Source: Sphingomonadales bacterium (GTDB lineage: Bacteria; Pseudomonadota; Alphaproteobacteria; Sphingomonadales; Sphingomonadaceae). Taken from it: 64,000 nt of DNA. Below, piece by piece: positions 23,404-32,618 of the stretch; position 1 is the stretch's first letter; the number at the start of each line of letters is the position of its first letter. The translations under genes and the position numbers were made by a program. The notes under the pieces were generated by a model. That model was not told where the DNA came from. It saw only the letters and a program-made list of their open reading frames with translations, and ran no database searches. The DNA is taken from contig JADJAC010000011.1 of assembly GCA_016704425.1 (NCBI GenBank), forward strand, positions 186,001 to 250,000, written 5' to 3'.

Positions 23404-26400
23404 ATGCCGCATGCGCCCTTCGTTCCCTTGCGAATCCTTTCCGCCTATTCGATGCTCGAGGGCGCGATCGATCCGAAGGGTATCGCAAAGCGCGCGCGGG
23501 AGCTTGGTTTTCCCGCGGCTGCAATCACAGACCGCAACGGCCTATACGGGGTCATGGAATTCTCCGAGGCCTGCAAGTCTGCTGGCGTGCAGCCAATCAT
23601 CGGGACCCTGCTCGCGGTTTCGCGGCCCGATCGGCCTGATGCCGTTGCGCCGGCCTATGACTGGCTTCCCCTCTATGCGCAGGATGAAGCAGGATACTCC
23701 AACCTCTGTGCGCTGACCTCGGCCGCACATCTCGACCGCCCACTCGATGAGCCGGCCCATGTCACGTTCGAAAAGCTTGCCGGGCACACGGAGGGTCTCA
23801 TTGCGCTCACCGGCGGTGCCGAAGGGGCAATGGCGCGATTGATTGCCGAAGGGCAGGACTATGCGGCCATTGGTTATGCTGATCGGCTGTTGCAGCTGTT
23901 TCCCGGCCGGGTCTATGTCGAGATCGCCCGGACGCTGAACCCGATCGAAGGCGCAAGTGAAGCAGGGCTGATCGAGATCGCCCACCAGCTTGACCTGCCG
24001 CTTGTTGCTACAAACCCGGCGAACTTCGCAGAAGCCGATTTCCACGATGCACATGACGTGATGCTCTGCATTGCGAACTCGAGCTATGTGGACAGTGACG
24101 ACCGGATCAAGAGTTCGCCGGATGCGTGGATCAAACCAGCGCGGGATATGCGCCTGCTCTTCGCCGATTTGCCGGAAGCACTCGCCAATACGCTTGTCGT
24201 CGCCCAGCGTTGCGCTGTGATGGCTCCCAAACGCAACCCGATCCTGCCAAGCATCGTCGGTGATACGGACGGCGAGATTACGCAGCTCCGCGCCGATGCC
24301 GCTGCCGGGCTTGAACTTCGGCTGGGGCGCATTTCCCAAAGCGAGCATCAGGTCTATCGGGATCGACTGGCGTTCGAGCTCGATGTCATCACCTCAATGG
24401 GCTTTGCCGCCTATTTCCTGATCGTCGCCGATTTCATCAAATGGGCGAAGGAACAGGGCATCCCCGTAGGCCCGGGCCGCGGATCGGGTGCGGGCTCGGT
24501 CGTTGCCTGGTCGCTGACGATCACGGACCTTGACCCGATCAAGCTCGGGCTGTTGTTCGAACGTTTCCTCAATCCGGAACGTGTCTCGATGCCGGACTTC
24601 GACATCGACTTCTGCGAAACCCGGCGCGAGGAAGTGATCCGCTATGTGCAGGCCAAATATGGCCGCGATCAGGTGGCCCAGATCATCACCTTCGGGCGCC
24701 TGAAGGCGCGTGCTGTGCTGAAGGATACGGGCCGCGTCCTCCAGATGAGCTATGGACATGTCGACCGGCTGGCCAAGCTCGTGCCCAATCATCCGACCGA
24801 CCCCTGGACGCTTGAACGCGCGCTCAATGGCGTTTCGGAACTGGCAGCGGAATACAAGTCCGATGCGCAGGTCCGGCGGTTGTTCGATCTTGCGTTGAAG
24901 CTGGAAGGGCTGCCCCGCCACAGTTCGACCCACGCTGCGGGCGTTGTCATTGGAGACCGGCCACTGGCGGAGCTCGTCCCACTCTATCGCGATCCGCGCT
25001 CTGACATGCCGGTCACCCAGTTCGACATGAAATATAGCGAGAGCGCCGGCCTTGTGAAGTTCGACTTCCTTGGCCTCAAGACGCTCTCAGTCCTTCAGAA
25101 GGCGTGCGACCTGATCGAGGCACGCGAAGGTGTGCGGCCGGATCTTGATGCGCTCGAATGGGACGATGAGGATGTCTATGCACTCCTCCAGCGCGGCGAC
25201 ACAGTGGGCGTGTTCCAGCTGGAATCCGAAGGCATGCGCCGGACGCTGGCGGCTGTGCGGCCCTCCAACTTCGGGGATATCATCGCGCTCGTGTCGCTCT
25301 ACCGGCCGGGCCCGATGGACAATATCGGCCTGTTCGGGGACCGGAAGAACGGCCGCGTCGCGATCGAATATCCGCACCCGCTGCTCGAGGGCATCCTGTC
25401 GGAAACCTACGGCGTCTTCGTCTATCAGGAGCAGGTGATGCAGGCCGCCCAGATTCTAGCGGGCTACACGCTTGGTGGTGCGGACTTGCTGCGCCGGGCC
25501 ATGGGCAAGAAGATCAAGGCGGAAATGGATGCCCAGCGCGAGGCCTTCGTCTCGGGCAGCGCCCTGCACAACGGGATCGACGCGGCCAAGGCCAATGAAC
25601 TGTTCGACTTGATCGACAAGTTCGCTGGCTATGGTTTCAACAAGAGCCACGCGGCCGCCTATGCCCTGCTTGCCTATCAGACGGCGTGGCTCAAGGCGCA
25701 CTATCGCGAGGATTTCTTCGCCGCCTCGATGGCGTTCGATATCTCGAACACCGACAAGCTCAGTATCTTTGCCGACGACATGCGGCGATTGGGCGTTGCC
25801 CTGCTGCCGCCCTGTATCAATCGTTCGCAGGCCGATTTCAGTGTCGAGCGGACGGATGACGGGCTGGCAGTGCGCTATGCCCTTGGGGCGCTGAAAGGTG
25901 TCGGTGAAGGGGCCATGGATACGCTGTGTGCAGAACGGCAAGCCAATGGCGCTTTTGCGTCAATCGACGATTTCGCTGACCGTATCGGCGCAAGGCTGCT
26001 CAACCGGCGGCAGGTCGAAAGCCTTGCCGGCGCCGGTGCGTTTGACGCGATCGAGCCCCAGCGTGCAGCCGTTTTCCAGTCGGCAGAAACGATCATAGCG
26101 GTCGCGGCTCAGGCAGAATCCGCAAGGGTCAGCGGGCAGGGCGGACTGTTTGGCGCGGAGGAGACCAGCAGCGCGGCTGTCCAGCTGCCAGGCGGTGCGC
26201 ACTGGTCGCTCGCTGAGCGGATGAGCCAGGAGAAAGAGGCGTTCGGCTTTTACCTTTCGGCGCACCCGGTCGACCGCTATCGCCACCTTGCCGATGCGCA
26301 TCACGCGCGCAGCTTCGGCGCCATCTGCGCATTGCCGGCACCCGTCGATGGCTCAAGGACGGGCGCCGTGATGGCCGCGCTGGTCGAGGATGTTCGCTGG

Positions 26401-26880
26401 CGCACTTCGGCGCGCGGGCGGCGCTATGCAATGGCCACGCTGTCCGATGCGACCGGACAATTCGTGGCAAGCTGTTTTGATGACCTTGTCTCCAATGAAC
26501 TGGAAGAGGCAGGTCGCACGGGCGCTTGCGCATTGCTGACGGTTGAGCTTGATCGCAAGCCGGGCGAAGAACTGCCGCGCGTCACCCTGAAGCGGGTCCA
26601 GCCCTTCGAAGCTCTGGCAGCGCACACGCGGTTGAAGGCCGAACTCCACCTGTCGGACGCGGCGGCATTGGACGGGCTTGCCGCCCTTGTCTCGGGTTCG
26701 CGTGGCGGGCGAGGAGAATTGCAGGTCGTCCTGCCGACCTCGACAGGCACGGCGCGGCTGCGGCTGGGCCGCGACTTTGCGCTTGATGCAGAGCTGGCGG
26801 CGCGGATGGAGGCACTCCCCGGCGTCGTGTCCGTCACGCTGGGGGCTGCCGAAACGCCCCGGCTGGCCCTGGTGTCCTGA
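23404..26880 (+). CDS. dnaE: DNA polymerase III alpha subunit
   Basis: A 1158-residue replicative polymerase. The PHP domain starts FVPLRILSAYSMLEG, where the usual HxHS metal motif is absent. The active site includes GPGRGSGAGSVVAWSL and PDFDID at residues 397-402. KSHAAAYALLAYQTAWLKAH (helical fingers), helix-hairpin-helix and OB-fold regions follow. A GTG immediately before the ATG (23401) could also start translation. No imuA/imuB are nearby and the gene is replicative-type (dnaE1-like), not the SOS dnaE2. Confidence 0.95.
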   Translation: MPHAPFVPLRILSAYSMLEGAIDPKGIAKRARELGFPAAAITDRNGLYGVMEFSEACKSAGVQPIIGTLLAVSRPDRPDAVAPAYDWLPLYAQDEAGYSNLCALTSAAHLDRPLDEPAHVTFEKLAGHTEGLIALTGGAEGAMARLIAEGQDYAAIGYADRLLQLFPGRVYVEIARTLNPIEGASEAGLIEIAHQLDLPLVATNPANFAEADFHDAHDVMLCIANSSYVDSDDRIKSSPDAWIKPARDMRLLFADLPEALANTLVVAQRCAVMAPKRNPILPSIVGDTDGEITQLRADAAAGLELRLGRISQSEHQVYRDRLAFELDVITSMGFAAYFLIVADFIKWAKEQGIPVGPGRGSGAGSVVAWSLTITDLDPIKLGLLFERFLNPERVSMPDFDIDFCETRREEVIRYVQAKYGRDQVAQIITFGRLKARAVLKDTGRVLQMSYGHVDRLAKLVPNHPTDPWTLERALNGVSELAAEYKSDAQVRRLFDLALKLEGLPRHSSTHAAGVVIGDRPLAELVPLYRDPRSDMPVTQFDMKYSESAGLVKFDFLGLKTLSVLQKACDLIEAREGVRPDLDALEWDDEDVYALLQRGDTVGVFQLESEGMRRTLAAVRPSNFGDIIALVSLYRPGPMDNIGLFGDRKNGRVAIEYPHPLLEGILSETYGVFVYQEQVMQAAQILAGYTLGGADLLRRAMGKKIKAEMDAQREAFVSGSALHNGIDAAKANELFDLIDKFAGYGFNKSHAAAYALLAYQTAWLKAHYREDFFAASMAFDISNTDKLSIFADDMRRLGVALLPPCINRSQADFSVERTDDGLAVRYALGALKGVGEGAMDTLCAERQANGAFASIDDFADRIGARLLNRRQVESLAGAGAFDAIEPQRAAVFQSAETIIAVAAQAESARVSGQGGLFGAEETSSAAVQLPGGAHWSLAERMSQEKEAFGFYLSAHPVDRYRHLADAHHARSFGAICALPAPVDGSRTGAVMAALVEDVRWRTSARGRRYAMATLSDATGQFVASCFDDLVSNELEEAGRTGACALLTVELDRKPGEELPRVTLKRVQPFEALAAHTRLKAELHLSDAAALDGLAALVSGSRGGRGELQVVLPTSTGTARLRLGRDFALDAELAARMEALPGVVSVTLGAAETPRLALVS

Positions 26881-26889
26881 GGGATAGGC

Positions 26890-27654
26890 ATGGACAGCGA
26901 ATTCCTCGAACAGGCCTTTATCCAGCCCCCGCAGGCCGATGGCCCGCAAGCCGGCCGGGCCCGGATGCTGATGCCGGCGCCAGTCGGCATCGCGGGAACG
27001 GGGATCGACAATCCTGAACCGGACTTGCTGGCCCGCATGGATGCCGACCATGTCTTCATGATGGGAGACAATCCGGCGCTGCCGCCCATGCCGGCGCGGC
27101 CGACGCTCCTCGATTTCCTCAAGCACCGGATGCAGGGCATCACGATCCGCCATTTGCTGACGAGTGCGACCAAGGCGCTTGAGGATGGCCGCGATGAAAC
27201 GATCGTCATGGCCTGCCTGCTGCACGACATTTCCAATGGCTGCCTGATCCGGTCCGATCACGGCTATTGGGGCGCACAGATGCTTGCGCCTTATGTCAGC
27301 GAGGAAGTCGCCTGGGCGGTGCAATATCACCAATGCCTGCGCTATGTCGCGGACGAGGCAGAGGGCTATGCCTATCCCGAAAGCTATAACCGCTTCTTCG
27401 GGCCGGATTATGTGCCGCCAGACTATATCCGCAAGGATGCCGAATTCGCCCGCACGCATCGCTGGTATGGCACGGCGCGCGCCGTGACGCTTTACGACAT
27501 CTATTTCTTCGACGATTCCCCGACGCCTGATCCGGACATCTTCGCGGACATCATCGGCCGCAATTTCCGCAATCCCGAAGAGGGCCTTGGCTTCGACGGC
27601 TCACCCGTCGCCCATATGTGGCGGACGGCAATCTGGCCGAACAATTTGCTGTAG
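26890..27654 (+). CDS. HD-domain family protein
   Basis: 254 residues. GITIRHLLTSATKALEDGRD, MACLLHDISNGCLIRSDHG and VQYHQCLRYVAD resemble an HD-type metal phosphohydrolase core, with the HD pair in LLHDISN and later His residues. The substrate is unknown; such proteins hydrolyse nucleotides or small phosphates. It starts nine bases after the dnaE stop, and GGGATAGGC offers a ribosome site, so cotranscription is likely. Confidence 0.72.
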   Translation: MDSEFLEQAFIQPPQADGPQAGRARMLMPAPVGIAGTGIDNPEPDLLARMDADHVFMMGDNPALPPMPARPTLLDFLKHRMQGITIRHLLTSATKALEDGRDETIVMACLLHDISNGCLIRSDHGYWGAQMLAPYVSEEVAWAVQYHQCLRYVADEAEGYAYPESYNRFFGPDYVPPDYIRKDAEFARTHRWYGTARAVTLYDIYFFDDSPTPDPDIFADIIGRNFRNPEEGLGFDGSPVAHMWRTAIWPNNLL

Positions 27655-27690
27655 AGTCCGGGTACTGCCGAAAGCGGACTTTCCGGACTC
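27654..27690 (+). terminator. Inverted repeat after the HD-domain gene
   Basis: GAGTCCGG (27654-27661) pairs with CCGGACTC (27683-27690) around a 21-base loop, starting on the last base of the stop codon. No T-run. The rest of the gap to 27827 shows no gene. Confidence 0.45.
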
Positions 27691-27827
27691 GACAACATTG
27701 CAGACATACAATTTCAGCATCCGAACTTCTGAGACGATCGACGCTCCGGAACGGCAGCTCATAGATTGAAGTCTTGGAAAGCAGACGACCCAAGCAAAGC
27801 ACGGCCATGTCGGCTTACTTCGGCTCC

Positions 27828-29084
27828 TTATTTGGGCGCAGGAGTTGTCCATGCCTCGAAATTGGTTGCGGCGACGGCATCGCGTGTTGTGACAAGATAG
27901 TCATAGCCCAATGCAACAAAGCGGGCGAGTTCGGGCCAATCGCGTCGAACTTTTCCGGTCATGCGTTGGCGAACTGCCTCAAGCGGGATCAAGGCCAATC
28001 CCTGTGCGGGCACAGCTTCAATTGCAATTCCAGCACCTGCGAGGAGCTTGGCGGCTGTATCATCTTCATATTTCGAAACACGCGTAAAACCTTGAGCCGT
28101 TGGTGTAATCGAGCGGACCTTGCCGGACAGGGGGATGAACGCGATATGCAGCGAGCGTCGACTCTGTGCCGCTGCCAGCCCAGGCAAAATTGAACCAATA
28201 TCAAAAATCGAAGTAGGCGTGACGCCTCTGCCGAGGTGGTATGCGCCCATCTTGAACAGCACTCGCGGCGGCGGCCCCTTGACTGCGCGATACTGTGCAA
28301 GGAAGTAGGACGCGAAAAGCCTGGCCCGCTCCTGATTGTTTTCGAAATAGCGTTCGGCGGAATTGTACTTGTAGATTCTCGCACTCTCAAAGAGCGCATC
28401 GATCAGCCGGAGTCCCACTTTGTCACCTGAAAAGTCGACACGCAGCCCATCAAAGCGAGACTGGTCTGCCGTGATAACCCATGCTTCGTCGAACTTGCCC
28501 TTACTCAAGGCGATCCGATCGCTAACGCTCCAGTCCGCCAGTTTCCTGCGAACCTCGGGGTCGCGGGTCCTGGCCATTAGCAAGCTGAACAGAAGCGGGG
28601 CCGAGCCAATGAACTCTTGATCTATACCCCATAACCGCCCTGACTTGGCGAACGGCAAGGCCAGCGTGGCATCGTCCAAATTTGCCAAGAAAGGCAATAC
28701 AGATGGTTGCTCATCAACAATGCGATCGAGTCCGGCCAAACCCTCCTTGCGCAAAATGTGCGAGATATGTTGAGTGGACAAAGGCCCCACTTCCACGACA
28801 TGATAAACTGGCGGACCTTTAACTCGCTCAAGCTCTTTCCCTAGCGCAGCCGCTAGCATTGGTGAGCCCGCAAAGCCGTGATCTTCGCCAACCGCAACAA
28901 ACTGCGCGTCGCCAAGCTCGGCACGAAGGCGCTCTCCTCCAACTCCCGCAAGCCCATCCGCTGTGACTTCCAGGGGAAGGATTTCCTCCGGCCGTTGGGA
29001 TGGGAGTTCAGGTGAGGCGATTGCTGGCTGAGCAAAGCCAATCGCCAAGCCGAAAATGATGCCAAGAGTCTTCTGCATAGTCAT
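27828..29084 (-). CDS. Secreted erythromycin-esterase-like protein
   Basis: 418 residues with signal peptide MTMQKTLGIIFGLAIGFAQP (cleaved near AIAS). The core FVAVGEDHGFAGSPMLAAAL and VVEVGPLS fit the EreA/TraB-like fold, which uses Glu and His as catalytic residues (GExxHG in EreA). The motif here reads GEDHGF. Real substrates are unknown; macrolide esterase activity should not be assumed. GAGAGG precedes the ATG at 29084. The coding sequence looks lower in GC and less codon-biased than its neighbours, so recent acquisition is possible. Confidence 0.65.
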   Translation of the reverse strand: MTMQKTLGIIFGLAIGFAQPAIASPELPSQRPEEILPLEVTADGLAGVGGERLRAELGDAQFVAVGEDHGFAGSPMLAAALGKELERVKGPPVYHVVEVGPLSTQHISHILRKEGLAGLDRIVDEQPSVLPFLANLDDATLALPFAKSGRLWGIDQEFIGSAPLLFSLLMARTRDPEVRRKLADWSVSDRIALSKGKFDEAWVITADQSRFDGLRVDFSGDKVGLRLIDALFESARIYKYNSAERYFENNQERARLFASYFLAQYRAVKGPPPRVLFKMGAYHLGRGVTPTSIFDIGSILPGLAAAQSRRSLHIAFIPLSGKVRSITPTAQGFTRVSKYEDDTAAKLLAGAGIAIEAVPAQGLALIPLEAVRQRMTGKVRRDWPELARFVALGYDYLVTTRDAVAATNFEAWTTPAPK

Positions 29085-29119
29085 CGCGACCTCTCTCCAT
29101 ATGTCGCACACAAGGTGAT

Positions 29120-29148
29120 ATACTATTCTAATACAGTCAATCTGTCAG
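29120..29148 (-). promoter_or_regulatory. Promoter of the esterase-like gene
   Basis: On the minus strand CTGACA (29143-29148) and TAGTAT (29120-29125) are separated by 17 bases. It lies 35 bases before the ATG, in an A/T-rich stretch unlike the rest of the window. Confidence 0.55.
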
Positions 29149-29291
29149 CTGCCGATCAAATCTCGCAGGTCAATTCGGGTGGTCAATCCGAAGCCTTTTT
29201 TGCCACCAGCGGTCGAACTTTCATGGCTACGCACACGCAAGCCAGCGATTGAAGCCCTTGATTGGCGCTTCTCCCCGCCGCACAGAGAGCC

Positions 29292-29975
29292 ATGACCAAT
29301 ATTCTCCTCACCGGCGCGTCGCGCGGGATTGGTGCGGCGATTGCCGCGCGGCTTTCAGGCGAAGGCATGAGCCTTGTCGCCACCAGCAGTGCGGACGGCG
29401 ACCTTGCCGATCCGGAGACGCCCGCACGGCTCTGGGCTTCGGCGCTGGACCGGCTTGACGGGCAGATCGACATACTGATCAACAATGCCGGGATTTTCGA
29501 GGCCAATCCGCTGGAAAGTGCTGACTGGACAGCGAACTGGAACCGCACGATGCAGGTCAACCTGTCGGCCTCGGCCGAACTGTGTCGCGCAGCCGTGCTC
29601 CATTGGCAGGCGCGCGGAAGTGGCGGGCGGATCGTCAGTATCGCAAGCCGCGCCGCCCATCGCGGAGACAGTCCGGCGCACTGGCATTATGCCGCATCGA
29701 AGGGCGGGATGGTGTCGATGACCAAGACGATCGCCCGCGCCTATGCGGGCCAGGGGATCTATGCCTTCGCAATCTGCCCCGGCTTCACGATGACGGGCAT
29801 GGCGGAAGATTATCTTGCCAGCCGTGGCGGCGACAAATTGCTGGCCGACATCCCCCTCGGGCGCGTGGCGATGCCGGATGAAGTGGCGGAAATGGCCGCC
29901 TTCTGCGCACTCAAGGCTCCGCCCTCGATGACGGGGGCGGTACTCGACGTCAACGGTGCGAGCTACGTGCGCTAG
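29292..29975 (+). CDS. Short-chain dehydrogenase/reductase
   Basis: 227 residues. TGASRGIG is the cofactor glycine motif near residue 9, INNAGIFEANP the NNAG motif, SIASRAAH the catalytic Ser strand and YAASKGG the YxxxK pair. Classical SDR; it probably uses NADP given the short acidic-free betaB region (VATSSADGDL), but the substrate cannot be read. The ATG at 29292 is chosen over 29262 because the family starts just before the glycine motif. Confidence 0.85.
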   Translation: MTNILLTGASRGIGAAIAARLSGEGMSLVATSSADGDLADPETPARLWASALDRLDGQIDILINNAGIFEANPLESADWTANWNRTMQVNLSASAELCRAAVLHWQARGSGGRIVSIASRAAHRGDSPAHWHYAASKGGMVSMTKTIARAYAGQGIYAFAICPGFTMTGMAEDYLASRGGDKLLADIPLGRVAMPDEVAEMAAFCALKAPPSMTGAVLDVNGASYVR

Positions 29976-29987
29976 AACAGGTTGGAT

Positions 29988-30011
29988 CGTCGCCCCTGCG
30001 CAGGGGCGGGG
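29988..30011. terminator. Palindrome between convergent SDR and TauE genes
   Basis: CGCCCCTGC (29991-29999) with GCAGGGGCG (30000-30008) is a perfect inverted repeat inside a near-copy of the 17291-17314 palindrome. It fills the 46-base convergent gap. Confidence 0.55.
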
Positions 30012-30021
30012 TCAGAATAAA

Positions 30022-30756
30022 TTAGCGCAGAAACAGCATGGCCGACAGCACCACGCCGATCACCACAATGGCGATGCGCAAAAGCCGCTCGTTGATCCGG
30101 TTCAGCACCATATTGCCGATTGCGCCGCCCAGCATTGCCCCGGCGCCGAGCACGACCGCTTTAAGCCAGACCACTTCCGGCGAAAAGAGGAACAGGCCGA
30201 GCGCCGCGACATTGATGATCGCGGCCAGAACATTCTTGGTGGCACTCGCCGTGCGGATCGCAAGCCCTGCCGCTGTCAGCACGGTTACGAGGATGATGCC
30301 ATTGCCGCCACCGAAATAGCCGCCGTAGATTGAGCTGAGGAACAGCCCGACCCCGGAGAGTGGGGGCGAAAGCGGCGCCCGCGGCTCCTTCGGTTTCGGG
30401 CCGAAGCTGCCCCAGGCAAACAGTGCCGTTGCCGCAAGGATCAGCCATGGGACCATGTCGGCAAAAACCTTGGTCGGGGTCAGCAGGATCAGTTGCGCGC
30501 CGACCAGCCCGCCTGCGATGGAAATCGCCAGCATGACCCAGACCGGCATTCCGGGCACGCCCTGAACCGACTTGCGACCGCCCCAGCCCGTCGTGACTTG
30601 CCCGACAGAGAGAGCGACCGTCGACGTGATGTTGGCAACCCGCGCATCAAGGCCCGACAAGATCAGGGCCGGCAAGGTGATGAACGAGCCGCCGCCCGCC
30701 ACGGCATTCTGGATGCCTGCCCAGATGCCCGCCAATGCCAATAAGCCCCAGATCAT
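30022..30756 (-). CDS. Sulfite exporter TauE/SafE family permease
   Basis: A 244-residue integral membrane protein with about seven hydrophobic helices. The N-terminal half-repeat (IWAGIQNAVAGGGSFITLPA, NITSTVALSVGQVTTGWGGR) and the second half (GGGNGIILVTVLTAAGLAIR, ATKNVLAAIINVAALGLFLF) show the two-fold TauE/SafE architecture. The family exports sulfite, sulfoacetate or other organosulfur anions; the substrate here is unknown. The open frame extends to 30963 over prmA, but the ATG at 30756 matches the membrane N terminus. Confidence 0.88.
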   Translation of the reverse strand: MIWGLLALAGIWAGIQNAVAGGGSFITLPALILSGLDARVANITSTVALSVGQVTTGWGGRKSVQGVPGMPVWVMLAISIAGGLVGAQLILLTPTKVFADMVPWLILAATALFAWGSFGPKPKEPRAPLSPPLSGVGLFLSSIYGGYFGGGNGIILVTVLTAAGLAIRTASATKNVLAAIINVAALGLFLFSPEVVWLKAVVLGAGAMLGGAIGNMVLNRINERLLRIAIVVIGVVLSAMLFLR

Positions 30757-30811
30757 GGATCGGCGCCTATGGCATTCCCTCAAGGGCAACAAGTCCGTAA
30801 TGGGGCACGTG

Positions 30812-31792
30812 ATGTCGAACAGCTGGAAACTGACCCTGCCCTGCACCCGCGCCGAAGCCGAAGCGCTCGATGCGGATATCACCCCGCTCGCGCTGCTGGA
30901 TCCGCCTCCGTCGCTGGTCGTGCGCGAGCCTGACGAGTCCCGGCCCGACCATTGGGAACTCAATGCCTATTTCGAGGGCAAGCCCGACAAGACGAGCATA
31001 GCGCTCATCCAGTCCCTGATCCCGAGTGCTGCAAAGGCACGGCCAAAGCTTGAAAACCTGCCGGATGAGGACTGGCTGACGATCAGCCAGGCAGGGCTTG
31101 AGCCGGTGCATGCCGGGCGCTTCTATGTCCATACATCCGCCCATGACGCACCCCCGCCTCCGGGAGCAAAAGCCTTCCTGATCGAGGCGAGCCAGGCCTT
31201 TGGGACAGGCGGGCACGAAACCACGCATGGCTGCCTTGAGATGCTCGACAGGATGAAGTCGCGCGGCCTCCGCTTCGACCATATCGCGGATATCGGTACG
31301 GGGACGGGGCTACTCGCCTTTGCCGCTTGCCACCTCTGGCCGCGCGCCAGGGTGACAGCCTCCGACATCGATCCGGTGAGCATCGACGTCACGGCCGAAA
31401 ATGCTGCAGTCAATGGCGTGCCGCTCGGCTTGGGGCGGGGGGAGGCCGCGCTGTGCGTCGCACCGGGAACCGATCATGAATTGATCTTCCGACGCGCGCC
31501 TTATGACCTTGTGATTGCCAACATTCTGGCAGGCCCCCTGATCGAACTTGCACCGGCACTCTCCGCAATCCTGCGGGATGGGGGCTCGCTCATCCTGGCC
31601 GGGCTGCTGGCCGGGCAGACCGAAGCCGTCGCCGCTGCCTATCGCGCACAGGGCTTGCGACTGGCGGAACGGCAGGATCGCGGCGAATGGCCCTGCCTGA
31701 GGCTCACCAAGCGCAGCCGCTTCGGCTGGCAACGTCCGATCCGCAGCACCGGACGAACCAGCCAGCCGCCGGGCGATTTCGGGAGCTGGTGA
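30812..31792 (+). CDS. prmA: Ribosomal protein L11 methyltransferase
   Basis: 326 residues. FGTGGHETTHGCLEMLDRM, ADIGTGTGLLAFAACHLWP (SAM motif I), ASDIDPVSIDVTAENAAVNG, and DLVIANILAGPLIELAPAL are the PrmA hallmarks. It trimethylates ribosomal protein L11. GGGG precedes the ATG at 30812 by six bases. Long upstream open frames overlap the permease gene on the other strand and are not used. Confidence 0.92.
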   Translation: MSNSWKLTLPCTRAEAEALDADITPLALLDPPPSLVVREPDESRPDHWELNAYFEGKPDKTSIALIQSLIPSAAKARPKLENLPDEDWLTISQAGLEPVHAGRFYVHTSAHDAPPPPGAKAFLIEASQAFGTGGHETTHGCLEMLDRMKSRGLRFDHIADIGTGTGLLAFAACHLWPRARVTASDIDPVSIDVTAENAAVNGVPLGLGRGEAALCVAPGTDHELIFRRAPYDLVIANILAGPLIELAPALSAILRDGGSLILAGLLAGQTEAVAAAYRAQGLRLAERQDRGEWPCLRLTKRSRFGWQRPIRSTGRTSQPPGDFGSW

Positions 31793-31958
31793 GAAAGGCT
31801 TTCGCCTTCCATTGACCCAGTGTGCAGGGTGAGGGGGCACCGAGGCCACCGGGCCCTTTGGCAAGTTGCCGGATCAAACTGCAGCCATCTACGTTCCAGA
31901 CGACTGCCGGAAATGCCACAGATATGTGCCGGATGTCGCAAACCCCTGGCTCAACACC

Positions 31959-32618
31959 CTAGCGCTCGGCGCGAACATATCTCAGTTGGCCGTTGCCATG
32001 ATGCAAAACCAGGGCGCCTGGCTCGACATCGACTTGCGAGCCCTGAAAATCGAAGATTTCAATATCATTGGGCGTAAGGGTGAAATGCAGGGCGTTGCCC
32101 TTTTCGAGATCGATCGGATAGCGCGGGGATGTCACGCCGTGGATCGGTTCGAAAAGCTCTATCCACGCTGGCGTTCGCCGTTCATCTGGAGAAAGCGACC
32201 AGCCGTCATGCTGAGTATATCCGGTGATCGGATCGCCCGCGGCGAAGCCGATCCTGAAATCGATCCCGGCGATTCCGCGGCCGTCCGGCCAGGCGACCAA
32301 CAGCGAAAGCTTGGCATCTCCGGTTTTCGAAGGTGGACTCGAAGAGAAGGCTGCAGGAATCGGTTTGGGATCGGTGTATAGCCGGATGCCCTTGTCCGCA
32401 CGGACCCAACGCCCAACGGCATGTTCGTCAAGGGCGCCATATGACAGGGCATATTCGAAATGTCCGTTTGCTTCGATGACAAGTTCGGAGGCCAGATCGG
32501 GGCCTGCGGCAGCGCGATAGTGCCCGACCGGGCTGACTTCCTCACCCGCCGCCATGCCGGACATCAGGAGGGTAACGGCGACCAGCGCGTGTGCGCACAG
32601 GGGCCGCCCCGGCTTCAT
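31959..32618 (-). CDS. Secreted hypothetical protein downstream of thrS
   Basis: 219 residues with a signal peptide (MKPGRPLCAHALVAVTLLMS, cleaved after GMAAG). No family recognised. The body is rich in beta-strand patterns (SELVIEANGHFEYALSYGAL, GRWVRADKGIRLYTD). The ATG overlaps the thrS stop by four bases (ATGA), so translation is coupled to thrS although the function is probably unrelated. A 166-base gap to prmA contains no gene. Confidence 0.75.
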   Translation of the reverse strand: MKPGRPLCAHALVAVTLLMSGMAAGEEVSPVGHYRAAAGPDLASELVIEANGHFEYALSYGALDEHAVGRWVRADKGIRLYTDPKPIPAAFSSSPPSKTGDAKLSLLVAWPDGRGIAGIDFRIGFAAGDPITGYTQHDGWSLSPDERRTPAWIELFEPIHGVTSPRYPIDLEKGNALHFTLTPNDIEIFDFQGSQVDVEPGALVLHHGNGQLRYVRAER

